From Gottfriedia acidiceleris (GTDB lineage: Bacteria > Bacillota > Bacilli > Bacillales > Bacillaceae_G): DNA of 64,000 bases. The translations under genes were made by a program, and so were the position numbers. The notes under the pieces were generated by a model, which saw only the letters and a list, made by a program, of their open reading frames with translations, had not been told where the DNA came from and made no database searches. Within the stretch, counting starts at the first letter, position 1. Every line of letters starts with the position of its first letter. Below, piece by piece: positions 25,371 to 39,785 of this stretch. The DNA lies in the NCBI RefSeq assembly GCF_002128425.1, contig NZ_NESS01000017.1, forward strand, positions 1 through 64,000, in the 5' to 3' direction.

Positions 25371-25401
25371 TTAGGTGAGCAATAGGGAATATTGCATTTC
25401 C

Positions 25402-26709
25402 CTACGCTCGTTCTTTAATAAAGCCTTTGTAGTTTCTCTTAACAAGCTGACTTTCTAATTGTTTCATTGTTTCAAGCGCAACTCCGACTACGATTAGTAA
25501 ACTTGTTCCTCCAATTTGAGCTGAAGGTGGTAAGTTCGCAATTTTACCAAATATGATTGGTAATAAAGCGATGACAGCTAAGAAAATTGCTCCTACGAAA
25601 GTTAAACGATATAAGACTTTAATGATATATTCTTGAGTGCTCTTACCTGGGCGAATACCCGGGATGTAGCCACCTTGCTTCTGAAGATTTTCAGCCATTT
25701 GCTCTGGATTAGCCTGAACAAAAGTATAAAAATAAGTGAATGCAATGATCAAGATTAAATAAAATGCCATTCCCCATGGATTGTTATACGTAAAATGCGC
25801 TTTAATCCATTCAGTCACATTGTTACTTGGTAAGAACGATGCAATTGTTGAAGGAGTAATTAAAAATGAAACAGCGAAGATTACCGGAATAACCCCAGCG
25901 CCATTTACTTTTAATGGCAAGTGAGTAGATTGTCCTCCGACATAGCTATTATTACCATTGTTTCGTTTAGCATATTGAATTGGAATTTTACGATTAGCTT
26001 GTTGAATATAAATTACAGCTACGATTACTAATAGTAAAACTAATAACACTAGGCCAACTTTCACGATGTTTAAGAATAGCGCGTCACCAGCACCTTTAAA
26101 TTGTTGCTGATAAACTTGACTTATTGTATTAGGTATAGCAGCAACTATACCACCAAAGATGATAACTGATATACCGTTCCCTACACCTTTAGCAGTAATC
26201 TGCTCACCTAACCACAATAAGAAAGATGTTCCAGCTGTTAGTACAACTGCTATATATAAATAGGTTGACCAACCTGGATTTTCGATTAACATTCCGCCAG
26301 TAACATTATTCATACTGATTGATAATCCAATTGCTTCTACAAAACCAAGAATAATTGTGATGTATCTAGTCAGCTGAGTTAATTTACGTCGACCAATCTC
26401 ACCTTGCTTCGACCATTCAGTTAACTTCGGAACAACGTCCATTTGAAGTAACTGAATAATGATTGAAGCAGTAATGTACGGCATTATACCCATTGCAAAA
26501 ATCGAGAACTGTTTAAGAGCTCCTCCACCAAATGTGTTTATAACACCAAAGATGCTCATTGAGCTATCTTGGGATGCTAATACATCAGCGTTGACGTTTG
26601 GAACAGGTATAAACGTTCCAATACGAAATACAATTAACATTAATAACGTAAAAAATATTTTTTTTCTAATATCTGCAATGCGCATAAAGTTGGAGATTGT
26701 CCGGAACAT
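25402..26709 (-). CDS. secY: SecY, preprotein translocase channel subunit
   Basis: 435 residues with ten membrane helices. Signatures MGIMPYITASIIIQLLQMD in helix 2 and the GIRPGKSTQEYI loop are intact. It forms the SecYEG channel with SecE encoded at 52391. It starts 1 bp after rplO, so translation is coupled. Confidence 0.97.
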   Translation of the reverse strand: MFRTISNFMRIADIRKKIFFTLLMLIVFRIGTFIPVPNVNADVLASQDSSMSIFGVINTFGGGALKQFSIFAMGIMPYITASIIIQLLQMDVVPKLTEWSKQGEIGRRKLTQLTRYITIILGFVEAIGLSISMNNVTGGMLIENPGWSTYLYIAVVLTAGTSFLLWLGEQITAKGVGNGISVIIFGGIVAAIPNTISQVYQQQFKGAGDALFLNIVKVGLVLLVLLLVIVAVIYIQQANRKIPIQYAKRNNGNNSYVGGQSTHLPLKVNGAGVIPVIFAVSFLITPSTIASFLPSNNVTEWIKAHFTYNNPWGMAFYLILIIAFTYFYTFVQANPEQMAENLQKQGGYIPGIRPGKSTQEYIIKVLYRLTFVGAIFLAVIALLPIIFGKIANLPPSAQIGGTSLLIVVGVALETMKQLESQLVKRNYKGFIKERA

Positions 26710-26710
26710 T

Positions 26711-27151
26711 TTAGATCACCTCAGCATTTCCACCAGCTGCTTCGATTGCCTCTACTGCAGTAGATGAGAACTTGTGAGCTTTTACAGTAAGTTTAACTTC
26801 TAACTTACCTTTACCTAAAATCTTAATACCAGCTAATTCTTTACGAACAATACCAGTTTCGATCAGTAACTCAGGAGTTACTTCAGTTCCGTTTTCGAAG
26901 CGATTTAACGTTTCAACATTAACGATTGCGTAATCTTTACGGTTGATGTTAGTGAAACCACGTTTTGGTAAACGACGGAATAAAGGAGTTTGACCACCTT
27001 CAAATCCAAGACGAACACCGCCACCTGAACGAGCGTTTTGTCCTTTATGACCTTTACCTGCAGTTTTACCAGTACCTGAACCAATACCACGACCGATACG
27101 TTTAGATACTTTACGAGAACCTTCTGTAGGTTTTAATTCATGAAGTTTCAT
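26711..27151 (-). CDS. rplO: ribosomal protein L15
   Basis: 146 residues, [20 protein letters not shown] then a Gly/Lys-rich extension [21 protein letters not shown] late 50S assembly protein. Adjacent to secY with 1-bp spacing, as usual in the spc operon. Confidence 0.98.
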   Translation of the reverse strand: MKLHELKPTEGSRKVSKRIGRGIGSGTGKTAGKGHKGQNARSGGGVRLGFEGGQTPLFRRLPKRGFTNINRKDYAIVNVETLNRFENGTEVTPELLIETGIVRKELAGIKILGKGKLEVKLTVKAHKFSSTAVEAIEAAGGNAEVI

Positions 27152-27181
27152 TAGGGCACCTCCTTACTTATTCATGTTCAA

Positions 27182-27364
27182 TTAAATTTCTTTTACAGAT
27201 ACAAGGTGAGAAACTTTGTTAATCATCCCACGCATTGCAGCGTTATCTTCTTTAACAACAGTTTGGTTTGTTTTAGTAATACCTAAAGCACGAACTGTTG
27301 CGATTTGATCTTGTTTACGACCAATAACACTACGAGTAAGGGTAATTTCTAACTTTTTAGCCAT
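27182..27364 (-). CDS. rpmD: ribosomal protein L30
   Basis: 60 residues, the short bacterial form: [19 protein letters not shown] and [11 protein letters not shown]. 15 bp behind rpsE, 30 bp before rplO. Confidence 0.97.
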   Translation of the reverse strand: MAKKLEITLTRSVIGRKQDQIATVRALGITKTNQTVVKEDNAAMRGMINKVSHLVSVKEI

Positions 27365-27379
27365 CGTTATCCCTCCTTA

Positions 27380-27880
27380 TTAACCTAGTAATTCTTCTAC
27401 AGATTTACCACGTAATTTTGCAACTTCATCCGCACGTTTTAAGTTACTTAAACCTTCAATTGTAGCACGTACAATGTTTACCGGTGTGTTTGAACCAAGA
27501 GATTTAGATAAGATATCATGTACTCCAGCAAGTTCTAATACCGCACGAACAGGACCTCCAGCGATAACTCCAGTACCTTCAGAAGCAGGTTTTAAGAATA
27601 CTTCACCAGCTCCAAAACGACCAGTAATTACGTGAGGAATTGTAGTTCCAACGATTGGTACGTTAATTAGATTTTTCTTAGCATCTTCAACAGCTTTACG
27701 AATAGCATCAGGTACTTCTTGAGCTTTACCAGTACCAAAACCTACATGACCGTTTTTGTCACCAACAACTACTAATGCTGCAAAGCGGAAACGACGACCA
27801 CCTTTTACAACTTTAGCAACACGGTTGATCGTAACTAAGCGTTCTTCAAGCTCTAATTTATTAGGATCAATGCGACGCAT
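27380..27880 (-). CDS. rpsE: ribosomal protein S5
   Basis: 166 residues. The N-terminal dsRBD-like domain has [18 protein letters not shown], the loop where spectinomycin resistance mutations occur; it reads as wild type. C-terminal domain [16 protein letters not shown]. Involved in decoding accuracy and mRNA entry. Confidence 0.98.
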   Translation of the reverse strand: MRRIDPNKLELEERLVTINRVAKVVKGGRRFRFAALVVVGDKNGHVGFGTGKAQEVPDAIRKAVEDAKKNLINVPIVGTTIPHVITGRFGAGEVFLKPASEGTGVIAGGPVRAVLELAGVHDILSKSLGSNTPVNIVRATIEGLSNLKRADEVAKLRGKSVEELLG

Positions 27881-27900
27881 GTATGTCCCTCCTTCTTTTA

Positions 27901-28263
27901 TTAAAATTGTAAACCAGCTTCACGAGCAGCTTCAGCTAAAGCTTTTACGCGACCATGATATAAGTAACCACCGCGGTCGAATACAACTTCAGTAACACCT
28001 TTTTCAGTAGCGCGTTTTGCAACTAAGCTACCAACTTGTGTTGCTGCATCGATATTACCAGTACCATTTAAAGTTAATTCTTTATCTAAAGTTGATGCAC
28101 TTGCTAATGTTACGCCATTAACATCATCAATGATTTGAGCATAGATATGGTTGTTTGAACGATAAACGTTTAAACGTGGACGTTCTTGAGTACCAGATAA
28201 TTTAGTACGAACACGAGCATGTCTTTTTTTACGTACTGCATTTTTATCAGCCTTAAAGATCAT
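27901..28263 (-). CDS. rplR: ribosomal protein L18
   Basis: 120 residues from the ATG at 28263, the family length; an in-frame GTG three codons earlier abuts the GGAG site and is rejected. [20 protein letters not shown] and [20 protein letters not shown] identify it. L18 carries 5S rRNA into the 50S subunit. Confidence 0.97.
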   Translation of the reverse strand: MIFKADKNAVRKKRHARVRTKLSGTQERPRLNVYRSNNHIYAQIIDDVNGVTLASASTLDKELTLNGTGNIDAATQVGSLVAKRATEKGVTEVVFDRGGYLYHGRVKALAEAAREAGLQF

Positions 28264-28296
28264 CTTGGTCACTCCTTTCTCTTATCTAGTTATAGA

Positions 28297-28833
28297 TTAC
28301 TTCGCAGTTTTACCTTCTTTACGACGAACCATTTCGCCTTCGTAACGGATACCTTTACCTTTGTAAGGCTCTGGTGGACGTACTTGACGGATGTAAGCAG
28401 CAAGAGCGCCTACACGTTCTTTGTCGATACCTTTAATACTAATTTTAGTATTTGAAGGTACTTCGATTTCAACACCTTTTTCAGGAGTGATCTCAACTGG
28501 GTGAGAATAACCAACAGCTAAAACAAGTTTGTCACCAGTTTTAGTTGCACGGTAACCTACCCCAACTAATTCAAGGTTACGAGTATAACCATTAGTTACA
28601 CCTTCAACCATGTTACCTAAGATAGCACGAGTTGTACCATGAAGAGCACGGTGCTCTTTGTTATCAGTTGGACGTGCAACTGATAATACGTTCTCGTTAA
28701 CTTCGATTGTCATATCAGGGCTAAAAGTACGAGTTAACTCACCTTTAGGTCCTTTTACTGTAATAGTATTGTTGTTATTAGTAAGAGTAACTCCAGCAGG
28801 AATTACAAGTTCTTTTTTACCAACACGAGACAT
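28297..28833 (-). CDS. rplF: ribosomal protein L6
   Basis: 178 residues, two homologous domains. [17 protein letters not shown] and the C-terminal signature [20 protein letters not shown] are diagnostic. Located near the factor-binding site. 30 bp behind rpsH. Confidence 0.98.
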   Translation of the reverse strand: MSRVGKKELVIPAGVTLTNNNNTITVKGPKGELTRTFSPDMTIEVNENVLSVARPTDNKEHRALHGTTRAILGNMVEGVTNGYTRNLELVGVGYRATKTGDKLVLAVGYSHPVEITPEKGVEIEVPSNTKISIKGIDKERVGALAAYIRQVRPPEPYKGKGIRYEGEMVRRKEGKTAK

Positions 28834-28863
28834 TCACTACACCTCCATTCTCTCTGTGTTTTA

Positions 28864-29262
28864 TTACCAAACGTATGCTAAGATTTCGCCACCAGTTTTT
28901 GCTTGACGAGCTTCTTTATCTGTCATTACACCTTTAGATGTTGAAACAATTGCAACACCTAAACCGTTAAGTACGCGAGGTACTTCGTCAGCTTTCGCGT
29001 ATACACGTAAGCCAGGTTTAGAGATTCTTTTTAATCCAGTGATAACACGTTCGTTGTTCACACCATATTTTAAGAAAATACGGATGATACCTTGTTTATC
29101 ATCTTCAATGTACTCAACGTCACGGATGAAACCTTCACGTTTTAGAATTTCAGCAACTTCTTTCTTTAGGTTAGAACCTGGGAATTCTAATTTCTCGTGA
29201 CGTACCATGTTCGCATTACGAATGCGAGTAAGCATATCTGCAATAGGATCTGTCATGACCAT
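28864..29262 (-). CDS. rpsH: ribosomal protein S8
   Basis: 132 residues starting [20 protein letters not shown]; ends [19 protein letters not shown] ... GGEILAYVW. In E. coli S8 is the spc-operon repressor. 33 bp behind rpsN. Confidence 0.98.
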   Translation of the reverse strand: MVMTDPIADMLTRIRNANMVRHEKLEFPGSNLKKEVAEILKREGFIRDVEYIEDDKQGIIRIFLKYGVNNERVITGLKRISKPGLRVYAKADEVPRVLNGLGVAIVSTSKGVMTDKEARQAKTGGEILAYVW

Positions 29263-29295
29263 GTTCAGATAACCTCCTTCCTAATATCTATAGAA

Positions 29296-29499
<204 letters not shown>

Positions 29500-29515
29500 T
29501 TAGCGCTGGCTTTCA

Positions 29516-30055
29516 TTATTTTTGAAAAGGCATTCCGAATAATGTTAGCATTTCACGAGCTTCTTCATCAGTATTTGCAGTAGTTACAATAACGATGTCC
29601 ATACCACGTACTTTGTTTACTTTATCATAATCGATCTCTGGGAAGATTAATTGCTCTTTAACACCTAAAGTGTAGTTTCCACGGCCATCGAATGACTTTT
29701 TAGAGATTCCACGGAAGTCACGTACACGAGGTAATGTTACAGAAACTAATTTCTCAAAGAATTCGTACATACGCTCACCGCGTAATGTAACTTTAGCACC
29801 GATAGGCATTCCTTCACGAAGACGGAATTGAGCGATTGATTTCTTAGCTCTAGTTACAACAGGTTTTTGACCTGCGATTAAAGTTAATTCCTCAACAGCA
29901 GTATCTAATGCTTTTGAATTTGAAACAGCCTCACCAACACCCATGTTGATGACGATCTTTTCAATTTTTGGCACTTGCATAACTGATTTATAGTTAAACT
30001 TGCTCACTAGAGCAGGAGTGATTTCATTTTGATATTTCTCGACTAGGCGGTTCAT
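29516..30055 (-). CDS. rplE: ribosomal protein L5
   Basis: 179 residues. [35 protein letters not shown] and [10 protein letters not shown] are characteristic. Binds 5S rRNA and contacts P-site tRNA. 28 bp behind rplX. Confidence 0.98.
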   Translation of the reverse strand: MNRLVEKYQNEITPALVSKFNYKSVMQVPKIEKIVINMGVGEAVSNSKALDTAVEELTLIAGQKPVVTRAKKSIAQFRLREGMPIGAKVTLRGERMYEFFEKLVSVTLPRVRDFRGISKKSFDGRGNYTLGVKEQLIFPEIDYDKVNKVRGMDIVIVTTANTDEEAREMLTLFGMPFQK

Positions 30056-30083
30056 TCAGTTGACCTCCTTTCATAAATTTCTA

Positions 30084-30395
30084 TTATTTATCAAGTAATT
30101 CGCCTGATTTTTTTGCAATACGTACTTTTTTACCATCCACTAATTGGTAACCTACGCGTGTAGGTACTCCAGTTTTTGGATCTAATGCCATAACATTAGA
30201 AACATGGATTGGTGCTTCTTTCTCGATGATGCCACCTTGTGGGTTAGCTTGAGTAGGTTTTGAGTGTTTTTTAATGATGTTAACACCTTCAACTAGTACG
30301 CGGTTATTCTTTGGAAAAGCAGCAAGGATAACACCTTGTTTTCCTTTGTCTTTACCAGAGATAACTTGAACTTTATCACCTTTTTTTACATGCAT
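30084..30395 (-). CDS. rplX: ribosomal protein L24
   Basis: 103 residues with an N-terminal KOW motif, [19 protein letters not shown]. An assembly initiator of the 50S subunit near the tunnel exit. Preceded by an AGGAGG site, 56 bp behind rplN. Confidence 0.98.
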   Translation of the reverse strand: MHVKKGDKVQVISGKDKGKQGVILAAFPKNNRVLVEGVNIIKKHSKPTQANPQGGIIEKEAPIHVSNVMALDPKTGVPTRVGYQLVDGKKVRIAKKSGELLDK

Positions 30396-30451
30396 CTTCT
30401 TCGTGCACCTCCTTAATAAGGCTTTCTGAAGTATTTATTAAAGTACATTAA

Positions 30452-30820
30452 TTAAAGTACTTCTGGAGCTAATGATACGATTTTCATGAAGTTGCTATCA
30501 CGTAATTCACGTGCAACTGGTCCGAAAATACGAGTACCACGTGGGCTCTTATCATCTTTAATGATAACAGCTGCGTTTTCATCAAATTTGATGTAAGTAC
30601 CGTCTGGACGACGAACACCGCGTTTCGTACGAACGATAACAGCTTTAACTACATCACCTTTTTTAACAACGCCACCTGGTGTTGCTTGTTTTACTGAACA
30701 TACGATGATATCACCGATGTTAGCAGTTTTACGGCCCGAACCACCTAATACTTTAATAGTAAGTAATTCACGTGCACCTGAATTGTCAGCAACTTTTAAA
30801 CGAGTTTCTTGTTGGATCAT
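30452..30820 (-). CDS. rplN: ribosomal protein L14
   Basis: 122 residues: [57 protein letters not shown]. It forms part of an inter-subunit bridge and is the docking site of RsfS. First gene of the spc section. Confidence 0.98.
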   Translation of the reverse strand: MIQQETRLKVADNSGARELLTIKVLGGSGRKTANIGDIIVCSVKQATPGGVVKKGDVVKAVIVRTKRGVRRPDGTYIKFDENAAVIIKDDKSPRGTRIFGPVARELRDSNFMKIVSLAPEVL

Positions 30821-30866
30821 GTCAAATTGACCTCCTTTCGGATTAAGAATGATATCCGATCATCTA

Positions 30867-31130
30867 TTAGATAATAACAGCTTCTTCTACGATTTCAACT
30901 AAACGGAAACGTTTTGTAGCTGATAATGGACGAGTCTCCATGATTTTTACGATATCGCCAACTTTTGCAGTGTTTAGCTCATCGTGCGCTTTATATTTCT
31001 TAGAATATTTAACGCGTTTTCCGTATAGTTTATGTGTTTTATAAGTTTCAACTACAACAGTAATTGTCTTATCCATCTTATCAGAAACTACACGTCCTGT
31101 GTAAACTTTACGTTGGTTACGTTCGCTCAC
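30867..31130 (-). CDS. rpsQ: ribosomal protein S17
   Basis: 87 residues, OB fold: [19 protein letters not shown] and the [19 protein letters not shown] block. Primary 16S-binding protein. Last of the S10 section, 21 bp behind rpmC. Confidence 0.98.
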   Translation of the reverse strand: MSERNQRKVYTGRVVSDKMDKTITVVVETYKTHKLYGKRVKYSKKYKAHDELNTAKVGDIVKIMETRPLSATKRFRLVEIVEEAVII

Positions 31131-31151
31131 TGTGCAAACCTCCCCTCATCA

Positions 31152-31776
<625 letters not shown>

Positions 31777-31778
31777 AA

Positions 31779-32438
31779 TTAATTTCCTCCTTCCTCAGAA
31801 GCTTTCTTTTTTGTAGGAAGAACTTCACCTTTGTAAATCCATACTTTTACGCCTAGTTTACCGTATGTTGTATCTGCTTCTGCAGTTGCATAATCGATAT
31901 CCGCACGTAATGTATGAAGTGGCACTGTACCTTCACTATATGATTCTGCACGAGCAATATCTGCTCCGCCAAGACGACCAGAAACTTGTGTTTTAATACC
32001 TAATGCACCAGCACGCATAGCACGTTGAAGTACTTGCTTTTGAGCACGACGGAATGAAACACGGTTTTCTAATTGACGAGCGATGTTTTCAGCTACTAAT
32101 TTAGCATCAAGATCTGCTCTTTTAATTTCGATGATGTTGATATGAACACGTTTGCCAGTAAGGTTGTTTAAAGCTTTACGAAGAGCTTCAACTTCCGAAC
32201 CACCTTTACCGATTACCATACCTGGTTTTGCAGTGTGAACAGTAATGTTTACACGGTTTGCAGCTCTTTCGATTTCTACTTTAGATACAGCAGAATCTTT
32301 TAAACGAGTGCTGATGTACTCACGAATTTTGATGTCTTCATGTAAAAGATCAGCGTAATCTTTTTCAGCGTACCATTTAGATTCCCAATCTTTAATAATA
32401 CCAACACGAAGTCCGACTGGATTTACCTTTTGTCCCAT
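31779..32438 (-). CDS. rpsC: ribosomal protein S3
   Basis: 219 residues: [20 protein letters not shown], the KH-domain loop [19 protein letters not shown]-terminal [13 protein letters not shown]. Lines the mRNA entry tunnel. 3 bp behind rplV. Confidence 0.98.
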   Translation of the reverse strand: MGQKVNPVGLRVGIIKDWESKWYAEKDYADLLHEDIKIREYISTRLKDSAVSKVEIERAANRVNITVHTAKPGMVIGKGGSEVEALRKALNNLTGKRVHINIIEIKRADLDAKLVAENIARQLENRVSFRRAQKQVLQRAMRAGALGIKTQVSGRLGGADIARAESYSEGTVPLHTLRADIDYATAEADTTYGKLGVKVWIYKGEVLPTKKKASEEGGN

Positions 32439-32441
32439 CGA

Positions 32442-32783
32442 TTATCCCTCCTTCTTCTCTGATACCACGATTGTAATGTGGCTTGTGCGTTTGTTGATTG
32501 CGCTAGCACGTCCTTGTGCACGAGGGCGGAAACGTTTTAAAGTAGCACCTTCATCAACGAATACTTTTTCGATGTATAAGTTATTAACATCCATATCATA
32601 GTTATGCTCTGCGTTAGCAATAGCAGATTTTAATAATTTTTCTACAACAGGAGAAGCAGTTTTTGGTGTGTGTCGAAGGATTGCGATCGCTTCGCCAACT
32701 TGTTTACCTCGGATTAAATCGACTACTAGACGAACTTTACGAGGAGCGATACGAACTGTTCTCAGTACAGCTTTAGCTTGCAT
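32442..32783 (-). CDS. rplV: ribosomal protein L22
   Basis: 113 residues from the ATG at 32783, which has GAGGAGG seven nt upstream; an in-frame start six codons earlier lacks a site. [20 protein letters not shown] and the beta-hairpin [18 protein letters not shown] that reaches into the exit tunnel (macrolide-resistance region) are intact. Confidence 0.96.
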   Translation of the reverse strand: MQAKAVLRTVRIAPRKVRLVVDLIRGKQVGEAIAILRHTPKTASPVVEKLLKSAIANAEHNYDMDVNNLYIEKVFVDEGATLKRFRPRAQGRASAINKRTSHITIVVSEKKEG

Positions 32784-32800
32784 TGGAGTGCCTCCTCTCA

Positions 32801-33079
32801 TTATCTTCTAGTTTTCTTGTCATCCGCATCGTGACCTTTATAAGTACGAGTTGGAGCAAATTCACCAAGTTTGTGACCTACCATATCTTCCGATACATAT
32901 ACAGGTACGTGTTTACGACCATCGTATACTGCAATAGTATGTCCGATAAATTGTGGGAAAATAGTTGAACGACGTGACCAAGTTTTAACAACTTGCTTAG
33001 AGTCAGTCTCGTTTAATTTCTCAACTTTAGCTAATAAGTGATCATCAATAAATGGACCTTTTTTCAGGCTGCGTCCCAT
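32801..33079 (-). CDS. rpsS: ribosomal protein S19
   Basis: 92 residues: [56 protein letters not shown] 30S head protein near S13. 57 bp behind rplB. Confidence 0.98.
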   Translation of the reverse strand: MGRSLKKGPFIDDHLLAKVEKLNETDSKQVVKTWSRRSTIFPQFIGHTIAVYDGRKHVPVYVSEDMVGHKLGEFAPTRTYKGHDADDKKTRR

Positions 33080-33136
33080 TGTGGTACCTCCCTTCGTGAT
33101 TGACCTACGGTTCTAGTGAACCGTAGCACAATCGCG

Positions 33137-33967
33137 TTATTTTTTACGGCGACGAACGATAAATTTGTCTGACGCTTTGTTTTTCTTACGAGTTTTGTAA
33201 CCAAGAGTTGGTTTACCCCATGGAGACATTGGTGATTTACGTCCGATTGGAGAGCGTCCTTCACCACCACCGTGTGGGTGATCAACTGGGTTCATTACAG
33301 ATCCACGTACAGTTGGGCGTTTACCCATCCAACGAGAACGACCTGCTTTACCGATGTTAATAAGTTCGTGATGTTCGTTACCAACTTGACCTACTGTCGC
33401 GCGGCAAGTTGCTAATACCATACGTACTTCACCAGAATTTAAACGAACTAGTACATAACGATCTTCTTTACCTAATACTTGAGCAGAAGTACCAGCTGAA
33501 CGTACTAATTGTCCTCCACGACCTGGTTTTAACTCGATGTTGTGGATTGTAGTACCTACTGGAATGTTAGCAAGTGGTAAAGCGTTACCTACTTTAATAT
33601 CAGCTTCAGGACCTGAAACGATTTCCATACCTACTACTAAGTTTTTAGGAGCTAGGATGTAACGTTTTTCTCCATCAGCGTAGTTAATTAACGCAATGTT
33701 TGCAGAACGGTTTGGATCGTACTCTATTGTAGCAACGCGTCCTGGTATACCATCTTTATCTCGTTTGAAATCGATGATACGGTATTGACGTTTGTGTCCA
33801 CCACCTTGGTGACGAACAGTAATTTTACCTTGGTTATTACGGCCAGCTTTTTTGTTAAGTGGAGCTAGTAATGATTTTTCTGGTTTGTCAGTAGTGATCT
33901 CAGCAAAATCATTAGTAGTCATACCACGGCGACCGTTAGTGGTTGGTTTATACTTTTTGATTCCCAT
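33137..33967 (-). CDS. rplB: ribosomal protein L2
   Basis: 276 residues. The C-terminal [20 protein letters not shown] loop, with the conserved His near the peptidyl transferase centre, is intact. Required for subunit association and tRNA binding. 31 bp behind rplW. Confidence 0.98.
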   Translation of the reverse strand: MGIKKYKPTTNGRRGMTTNDFAEITTDKPEKSLLAPLNKKAGRNNQGKITVRHQGGGHKRQYRIIDFKRDKDGIPGRVATIEYDPNRSANIALINYADGEKRYILAPKNLVVGMEIVSGPEADIKVGNALPLANIPVGTTIHNIELKPGRGGQLVRSAGTSAQVLGKEDRYVLVRLNSGEVRMVLATCRATVGQVGNEHHELINIGKAGRSRWMGKRPTVRGSVMNPVDHPHGGGEGRSPIGRKSPMSPWGKPTLGYKTRKKNKASDKFIVRRRKK

Positions 33968-33998
33968 CGTAATTTCCCTCCTTTTCTAGTAGTTAATA

Positions 33999-34289
33999 TT
34001 AAACGCCTTCGAATAATGTAATTTCTTGGCTATCAGCAGTTAATTTAACGATTGCTTTTCTACGACGGTTTGTGTAACCAGCATGTTTACCCATACGTTT
34101 AAACTTACCTTTGTAGTTCATTACGTTAACTTTTTCTACTTTTACACCGAAGATTGCTTCAACAGCATCTTTAACTTCAGTTTTATTAGCTCTTACATCT
34201 ACTTCAAAAGTGTATTTTTTTTCAGCAATTGCTTCCATAGAAGCTTCAGTGATAACTGGGCGTTTGATAATATCACGAGGATCCTTCAT
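33999..34289 (-). CDS. rplW: ribosomal protein L23
   Basis: 96 residues: [39 protein letters not shown]. Docking site for trigger factor and SRP at the tunnel exit. Its ATG shares one base with the rplD stop codon. Confidence 0.98.
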   Translation of the reverse strand: MKDPRDIIKRPVITEASMEAIAEKKYTFEVDVRANKTEVKDAVEAIFGVKVEKVNVMNYKGKFKRMGKHAGYTNRRRKAIVKLTADSQEITLFEGV

Positions 34290-34912
34290 TACGCAAGCAC
34301 CTCCTCTACTTTTTCCACCGCAGCTTTAGTCATGATTAAAGTATCATGATGTAAAACGTCGATTACGTTTACTTCATTAGCTGCAAGAACTGTGATTCCA
34401 GGGATATTGCGAGCAGATAAAGCTACGTTTTCATTTAGGTCAGCTGTTACGATTAAAACTTTCTTAGCAACTGATAAGCCAGTTAATACAGTAACCATAT
34501 CTTTTGTTTTCGGTGCGTTTAACGCTAAATCTTCAAGAACTAACATGTTTTGTTCTAAAACTTTAGTAGATAATGCAGATTTAATCGCTAAGCGACGTAC
34601 TTTTTTAGGTAATTTATAAGAGTATGATCTTGGAGCTGGACCGAATACGATACCACCACCACGCCATTGTGGAGAACGGATTGAACCTTGACGAGCACGG
34701 CCTGTTCCTTTTTGTCTCCATGGTTTACGACCACCACCACGTACTTCAGAACGTGTTTTAACTTTGTGAGTACCTTGACGTAAAGATGCACGTTGCATCA
34801 TTACAGCATCAAATAAAACGTGTTCGTTTGGAGCGATTCCGAATACAGCATCTGCTAATTCAATTTCTCCTACTTGAGCACCTGTTTGATTAAACATAGT
34901 AACTTTAGGCAT
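34289..34912 (-). CDS. rplD: ribosomal protein L4
   Basis: 207 residues. The central extended loop [20 protein letters not shown] ... [13 protein letters not shown], which lines the exit tunnel, is intact. In E. coli L4 is the S10-operon repressor; in Bacillus that control is not general. 27 bp behind rplC. Confidence 0.98.
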   Translation of the reverse strand: MPKVTMFNQTGAQVGEIELADAVFGIAPNEHVLFDAVMMQRASLRQGTHKVKTRSEVRGGGRKPWRQKGTGRARQGSIRSPQWRGGGIVFGPAPRSYSYKLPKKVRRLAIKSALSTKVLEQNMLVLEDLALNAPKTKDMVTVLTGLSVAKKVLIVTADLNENVALSARNIPGITVLAANEVNVIDVLHHDTLIMTKAAVEKVEEVLA

Positions 34913-34939
34913 TTCTTTTCCTCCTTTCTTCTAAATTAA

Positions 34940-35569
34940 TTATTTAGATTTAACCGCAGTACGGATTGTTACGTAAGATTTTTTAGAACCTGGTACATTA
35001 CCTTTTACTAAAAGTAAGTTACGTTCAACGTCAACTTTAACGATTTGTAGGTTTTGTACAGTTACTTTTTCTCCACCCATTTGACCAGGTAAAGCTTTGT
35101 TTTTGAATACACGGTTTGGAGCAACAGGACCCATTGAACCTGGACGACGGTGGTAACGAGAACCGTGAGACATTGGTCCACGAGATTGTCCGTGGCGCTT
35201 AATGCTACCTTGGAATCCTTTACCTTTTGAAGTTCCAGTTACATCAACGATGTCACCATTTGCAAAAATATCTACTTTGACTTCTTGACCAACTTCATAA
35301 GCTGATACATCAGCGTTGCGAAGTTCACGAACGAAGCGCTTAGGTGCAGTGTTTGCTTTAGCAGAGTGCCCTTTTTCTGGTTTGTTAGCTAATTTTTCAC
35401 GTTTGTCAGCGAAACCGATTTGGATAGCTTCGTAGCCATCAGTTTCAGTAGTTTTCTTTTGTAAAACCACGTTTGGAGTAGCTTCGATTACAGTTACTGG
35501 AATTAACTCGCCGTTTTCAGCAAATACTTGTGTCATACCGATCTTTTTCCCTAAGATTCCTTTAGTCAT
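34940..35569 (-). CDS. rplC: ribosomal protein L3
   Basis: 209 residues: [20 protein letters not shown] and [20 protein letters not shown] with the loop reaching the peptidyl transferase centre. Early 50S assembly protein. 33 bp behind rpsJ. Confidence 0.98.
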   Translation of the reverse strand: MTKGILGKKIGMTQVFAENGELIPVTVIEATPNVVLQKKTTETDGYEAIQIGFADKREKLANKPEKGHSAKANTAPKRFVRELRNADVSAYEVGQEVKVDIFANGDIVDVTGTSKGKGFQGSIKRHGQSRGPMSHGSRYHRRPGSMGPVAPNRVFKNKALPGQMGGEKVTVQNLQIVKVDVERNLLLVKGNVPGSKKSYVTIRTAVKSK

Positions 35570-35602
35570 AAGTCACACCTCCTGAATTTATATATAATGT
35601 TA

Positions 35603-35935
<333 letters not shown>

Positions 35936-35969
35936 TTAAATAATAGACATACTCCATGGAAATTTCCTT

Positions 35970-35998
35970 ACACTCGCCATGGCAAAGCGGCCGGGTGT
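35970..35998 (-). promoter_or_regulatory. S10-operon leader hairpin
   Basis: Minus strand: ACACCCGGCC ... GGCGAGTGT forms a stem (one G-U pair) with the loop GCTTTGCCAT, about 60 nt before the rpsJ start. I recall a similar CACCCGGCCGC-type sequence before rpsJ in other bacilli. Role unknown; no T run, so not a terminator. Confidence 0.4.
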
Positions 35999-36043
35999 AT
36001 CAGCAACCTTCCACTTCTACGCAGTCAAAGACCAACATCATCT

Positions 36044-36072
36044 ATTATACATAAAAAATAATGCTATTGCAA
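36044..36072 (-). promoter_or_regulatory. S10-operon promoter, proximal
   Basis: Minus strand: -35 TTGCAA (36067-36072), 17-bp spacer, -10 TATAAT (36044-36049), preceded by ATG. Leader to rpsJ about 125 nt. Confidence 0.75.
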
Positions 36073-36126
36073 GCATTTGTTATAAGTTTAAGTAAATAAT
36101 GTTCTTGTTGTCTTCAGTACTTAGTT

Positions 36127-36155
36127 ATTATATTATCTTCAATTATTAAAATCAA
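36127..36155 (-). promoter_or_regulatory. S10-operon promoter, distal
   Basis: Minus strand: -35 TTGATT (36150-36155), 17-bp spacer, -10 TATAAT (36127-36132). With the proximal promoter it gives a tandem pair 83 bp apart after the tuf terminator. Confidence 0.65.
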
Positions 36156-36205
36156 GCAAGAATCGGTTTTCTAGCATATTTAAATATTTTCCAATTAACT
36201 TATAT

Positions 36206-36241
36206 AAAAAAAGCTTAGAAGAATAGATCTTCTAAGCTTTT
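36206..36241 (-). terminator. terminator of the str operon (after tuf)
   Basis: A perfect 14-bp stem, AAAAGCTTAGAAGA / TCTTCTAAGCTTTT, with a 5-nt loop and T run on the minus strand, 8 bp past the tuf stop. It separates the str operon from the S10 operon. Confidence 0.92.
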
Positions 36242-36249
36242 AAGTTTAA

Positions 36250-37437
<1,188 letters not shown>

Positions 37438-37569
37438 TCTAAAAAGCCTCCTTATAATGTAAGAAAATTATTTTTTAGTTTATATGATAATGCTATAAAG
37501 GGTAACTTGTACCCTTAATAGCTAACATCTAACATAAATAGTTATACATGATGAGAACTAAATAATCAA

Positions 37570-39648
37570 TTACTCACCTTTAAATTTTTTAACGATTTCT
37601 TCAGAAATTGATTTTGGCACATCTTCGTAATGGTCAAATACCATTGAGAACGTTCCACGACCTTGAGTGTTAGAACGTAATGAAGTTGCATAACCAAACA
37701 TTTCTGAAAGTGGTACCATAGCACGAACAACTTGAGCGTTACCGCGTGCTTCCATACCTTCAACGCGTCCACGACGAGAAGTAACATCACCCATGATATC
37801 TCCTAAATATTCTTCAGGGATAACAACTTCTACTTTCATGATTGGTTCAAGTAGAACTGGGTTACATTTCTTAACAGCATTTTTAAGAGCTAATGAAGCA
37901 GCTACTTTAAACGCCATCTCGTTTGAGTCAACATCATGGTATGATCCGTCGAATAATTTCGCTTTAATGTCGATTAGTGGGAAACCAGCTAATACACCAT
38001 TTTTAAGTGAATCTTCAAGACCTGCAGCTACAGCTGGGATGTATTCACGAGGAACAACACCACCAACGATTGCGTTTTCAAACTCGAAGCCTTTTCCTTC
38101 TTCGTTTGGTGAGAATTCAATCCAAACGTGTCCGAATTGTCCACGTCCACCTGATTGACGAACGAATTTACCTTCTACTTGTGCAGAAGAACGGAAAGTT
38201 TCACGGTATGCTACTTGAGGAGCACCAACGTTAGCTTCTACTTTGAATTCACGACGCATACGGTCTACGATGATATCAAGGTGAAGCTCACCCATACCAG
38301 CGATGATTACTTGACCAGTTTCTTGGTCAGTATGTGCACGGAATGTTGGATCTTCTTCAGTTAATTTTACTAATGCTTGACCCATTTTATCTTGGTCAGC
38401 TTTAGATTTTGGTTCGATCGCAATTGAGATAACTGGATCAGGGAACTCCATAGACTCAAGAATTACTAAATTCTTTTCATCACATAAAGTATCACCAGTT
38501 GTAGTATCTTTAAGACCTACAGCTGCCGCGATATCTCCAGCATATACTTTCGAAATCTCTTGACGAGAGTTAGCATGCATTTGTAGGATACGACCTACAC
38601 GCTCACGCTTACCTTTTGTAGAGTTTTGAACGTATGAACCAGATTCTAATGTGCCTGAGTATACACGGAAGAACGTTAATTTACCAACATAAGGATCAGT
38701 CATGATTTTGAATGCTAATGCTGCGAAAGGCTCTTCATCACTTGATGGTACGACTTTCTCTTCATCAGTATCAGGTAATGTTCCTTTGATAGCTGGTACA
38801 TCTAATGGTGATGGTAGGTAATCAATTACTGCATCAAGCATTAATTGAACACCTTTGTTCTTGAATGCAGAACCACATACTACTGGGTAGAATTGTACTG
38901 AACATGTAGCTGTACGAATAGCAGCTTTTAATTCAGGAATTGTGATTTCTTCACCTTCAAGATATTTCATCATTAATTCTTCGTCAAGCTCAGCTACTGC
39001 CTCGATTAAACGACCACGGTATTCTTCAGCTTGTTCTTTGTATTCTTCAGGGATTTCGATTGTTTCAATGTCAGTTCCTAAGTCATTATTGTACTTAATA
39101 GCTTTCATTTCAACTAAGTCTACAATACCCCAGAAGTTATCTTCAGCACCCATCGCTAATTGGATTGGGTGAGCGTTAGCTTGTAAACGGTCATGTAACG
39201 TACCTACAGAGTATAAGAAATCCGCGCCGATTTTATCCATTTTGTTAACGAATACTACACGTGGAACTCCGTAAGTAGTTGCTTGACGCCATACTGTTTC
39301 AGTTTGAGGCTCAACACCAGATTGAGCATCAAGAACTGCTACTGCGCCATCAAGTACACGTAGAGAACGTTCAACTTCTACAGTGAAGTCTACGTGACCT
39401 GGAGTATCAATGATATTTACACGGTGGTTATTCCACTGAGCTGTTGTAGCAGCAGAAGTGATAGTGATACCACGCTCTTGCTCTTGCTCCATCCAGTCCA
39501 TTTGTGAAGCTCCTTCATGAGTTTCACCAATTTTGTGAATACGACCAGTGTAATAAAGGATACGCTCAGTTGTTGTTGTTTTACCAGCATCAATATGAGC
39601 CATGATCCCGATATTACGAGTGTTATTTAAGGAGAACTCTCTTGACAT
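37570..39648 (-). CDS. fusA: elongation factor G
   Basis: 692 residues: G1 [17 protein letters not shown]2 [11 protein letters not shown]3 [10 protein letters not shown]4 [10 protein letters not shown]; domains III-V follow with the domain IV tip [14 protein letters not shown]. Catalyses translocation and, with RRF, recycling. Third gene of rpsL-rpsG-fusA-tuf. Confidence 0.98.
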   Translation of the reverse strand: MSREFSLNNTRNIGIMAHIDAGKTTTTERILYYTGRIHKIGETHEGASQMDWMEQEQERGITITSAATTAQWNNHRVNIIDTPGHVDFTVEVERSLRVLDGAVAVLDAQSGVEPQTETVWRQATTYGVPRVVFVNKMDKIGADFLYSVGTLHDRLQANAHPIQLAMGAEDNFWGIVDLVEMKAIKYNNDLGTDIETIEIPEEYKEQAEEYRGRLIEAVAELDEELMMKYLEGEEITIPELKAAIRTATCSVQFYPVVCGSAFKNKGVQLMLDAVIDYLPSPLDVPAIKGTLPDTDEEKVVPSSDEEPFAALAFKIMTDPYVGKLTFFRVYSGTLESGSYVQNSTKGKRERVGRILQMHANSRQEISKVYAGDIAAAVGLKDTTTGDTLCDEKNLVILESMEFPDPVISIAIEPKSKADQDKMGQALVKLTEEDPTFRAHTDQETGQVIIAGMGELHLDIIVDRMRREFKVEANVGAPQVAYRETFRSSAQVEGKFVRQSGGRGQFGHVWIEFSPNEEGKGFEFENAIVGGVVPREYIPAVAAGLEDSLKNGVLAGFPLIDIKAKLFDGSYHDVDSNEMAFKVAASLALKNAVKKCNPVLLEPIMKVEVVIPEEYLGDIMGDVTSRRGRVEGMEARGNAQVVRAMVPLSEMFGYATSLRSNTQGRGTFSMVFDHYEDVPKSISEEIVKKFKGE

Positions 39649-39785
39649 AAGGGTTCTTTCTCCCTTCCAATATTAAGTAGGATTTTTTTAGTATAAGAAA
39701 AAGTTATTCCTATACATACTTCATGTTATTAAGTTAAGTACTACAAGCAAAGAACTTTCATGTCATCCTAAGTTATGTAATCTGA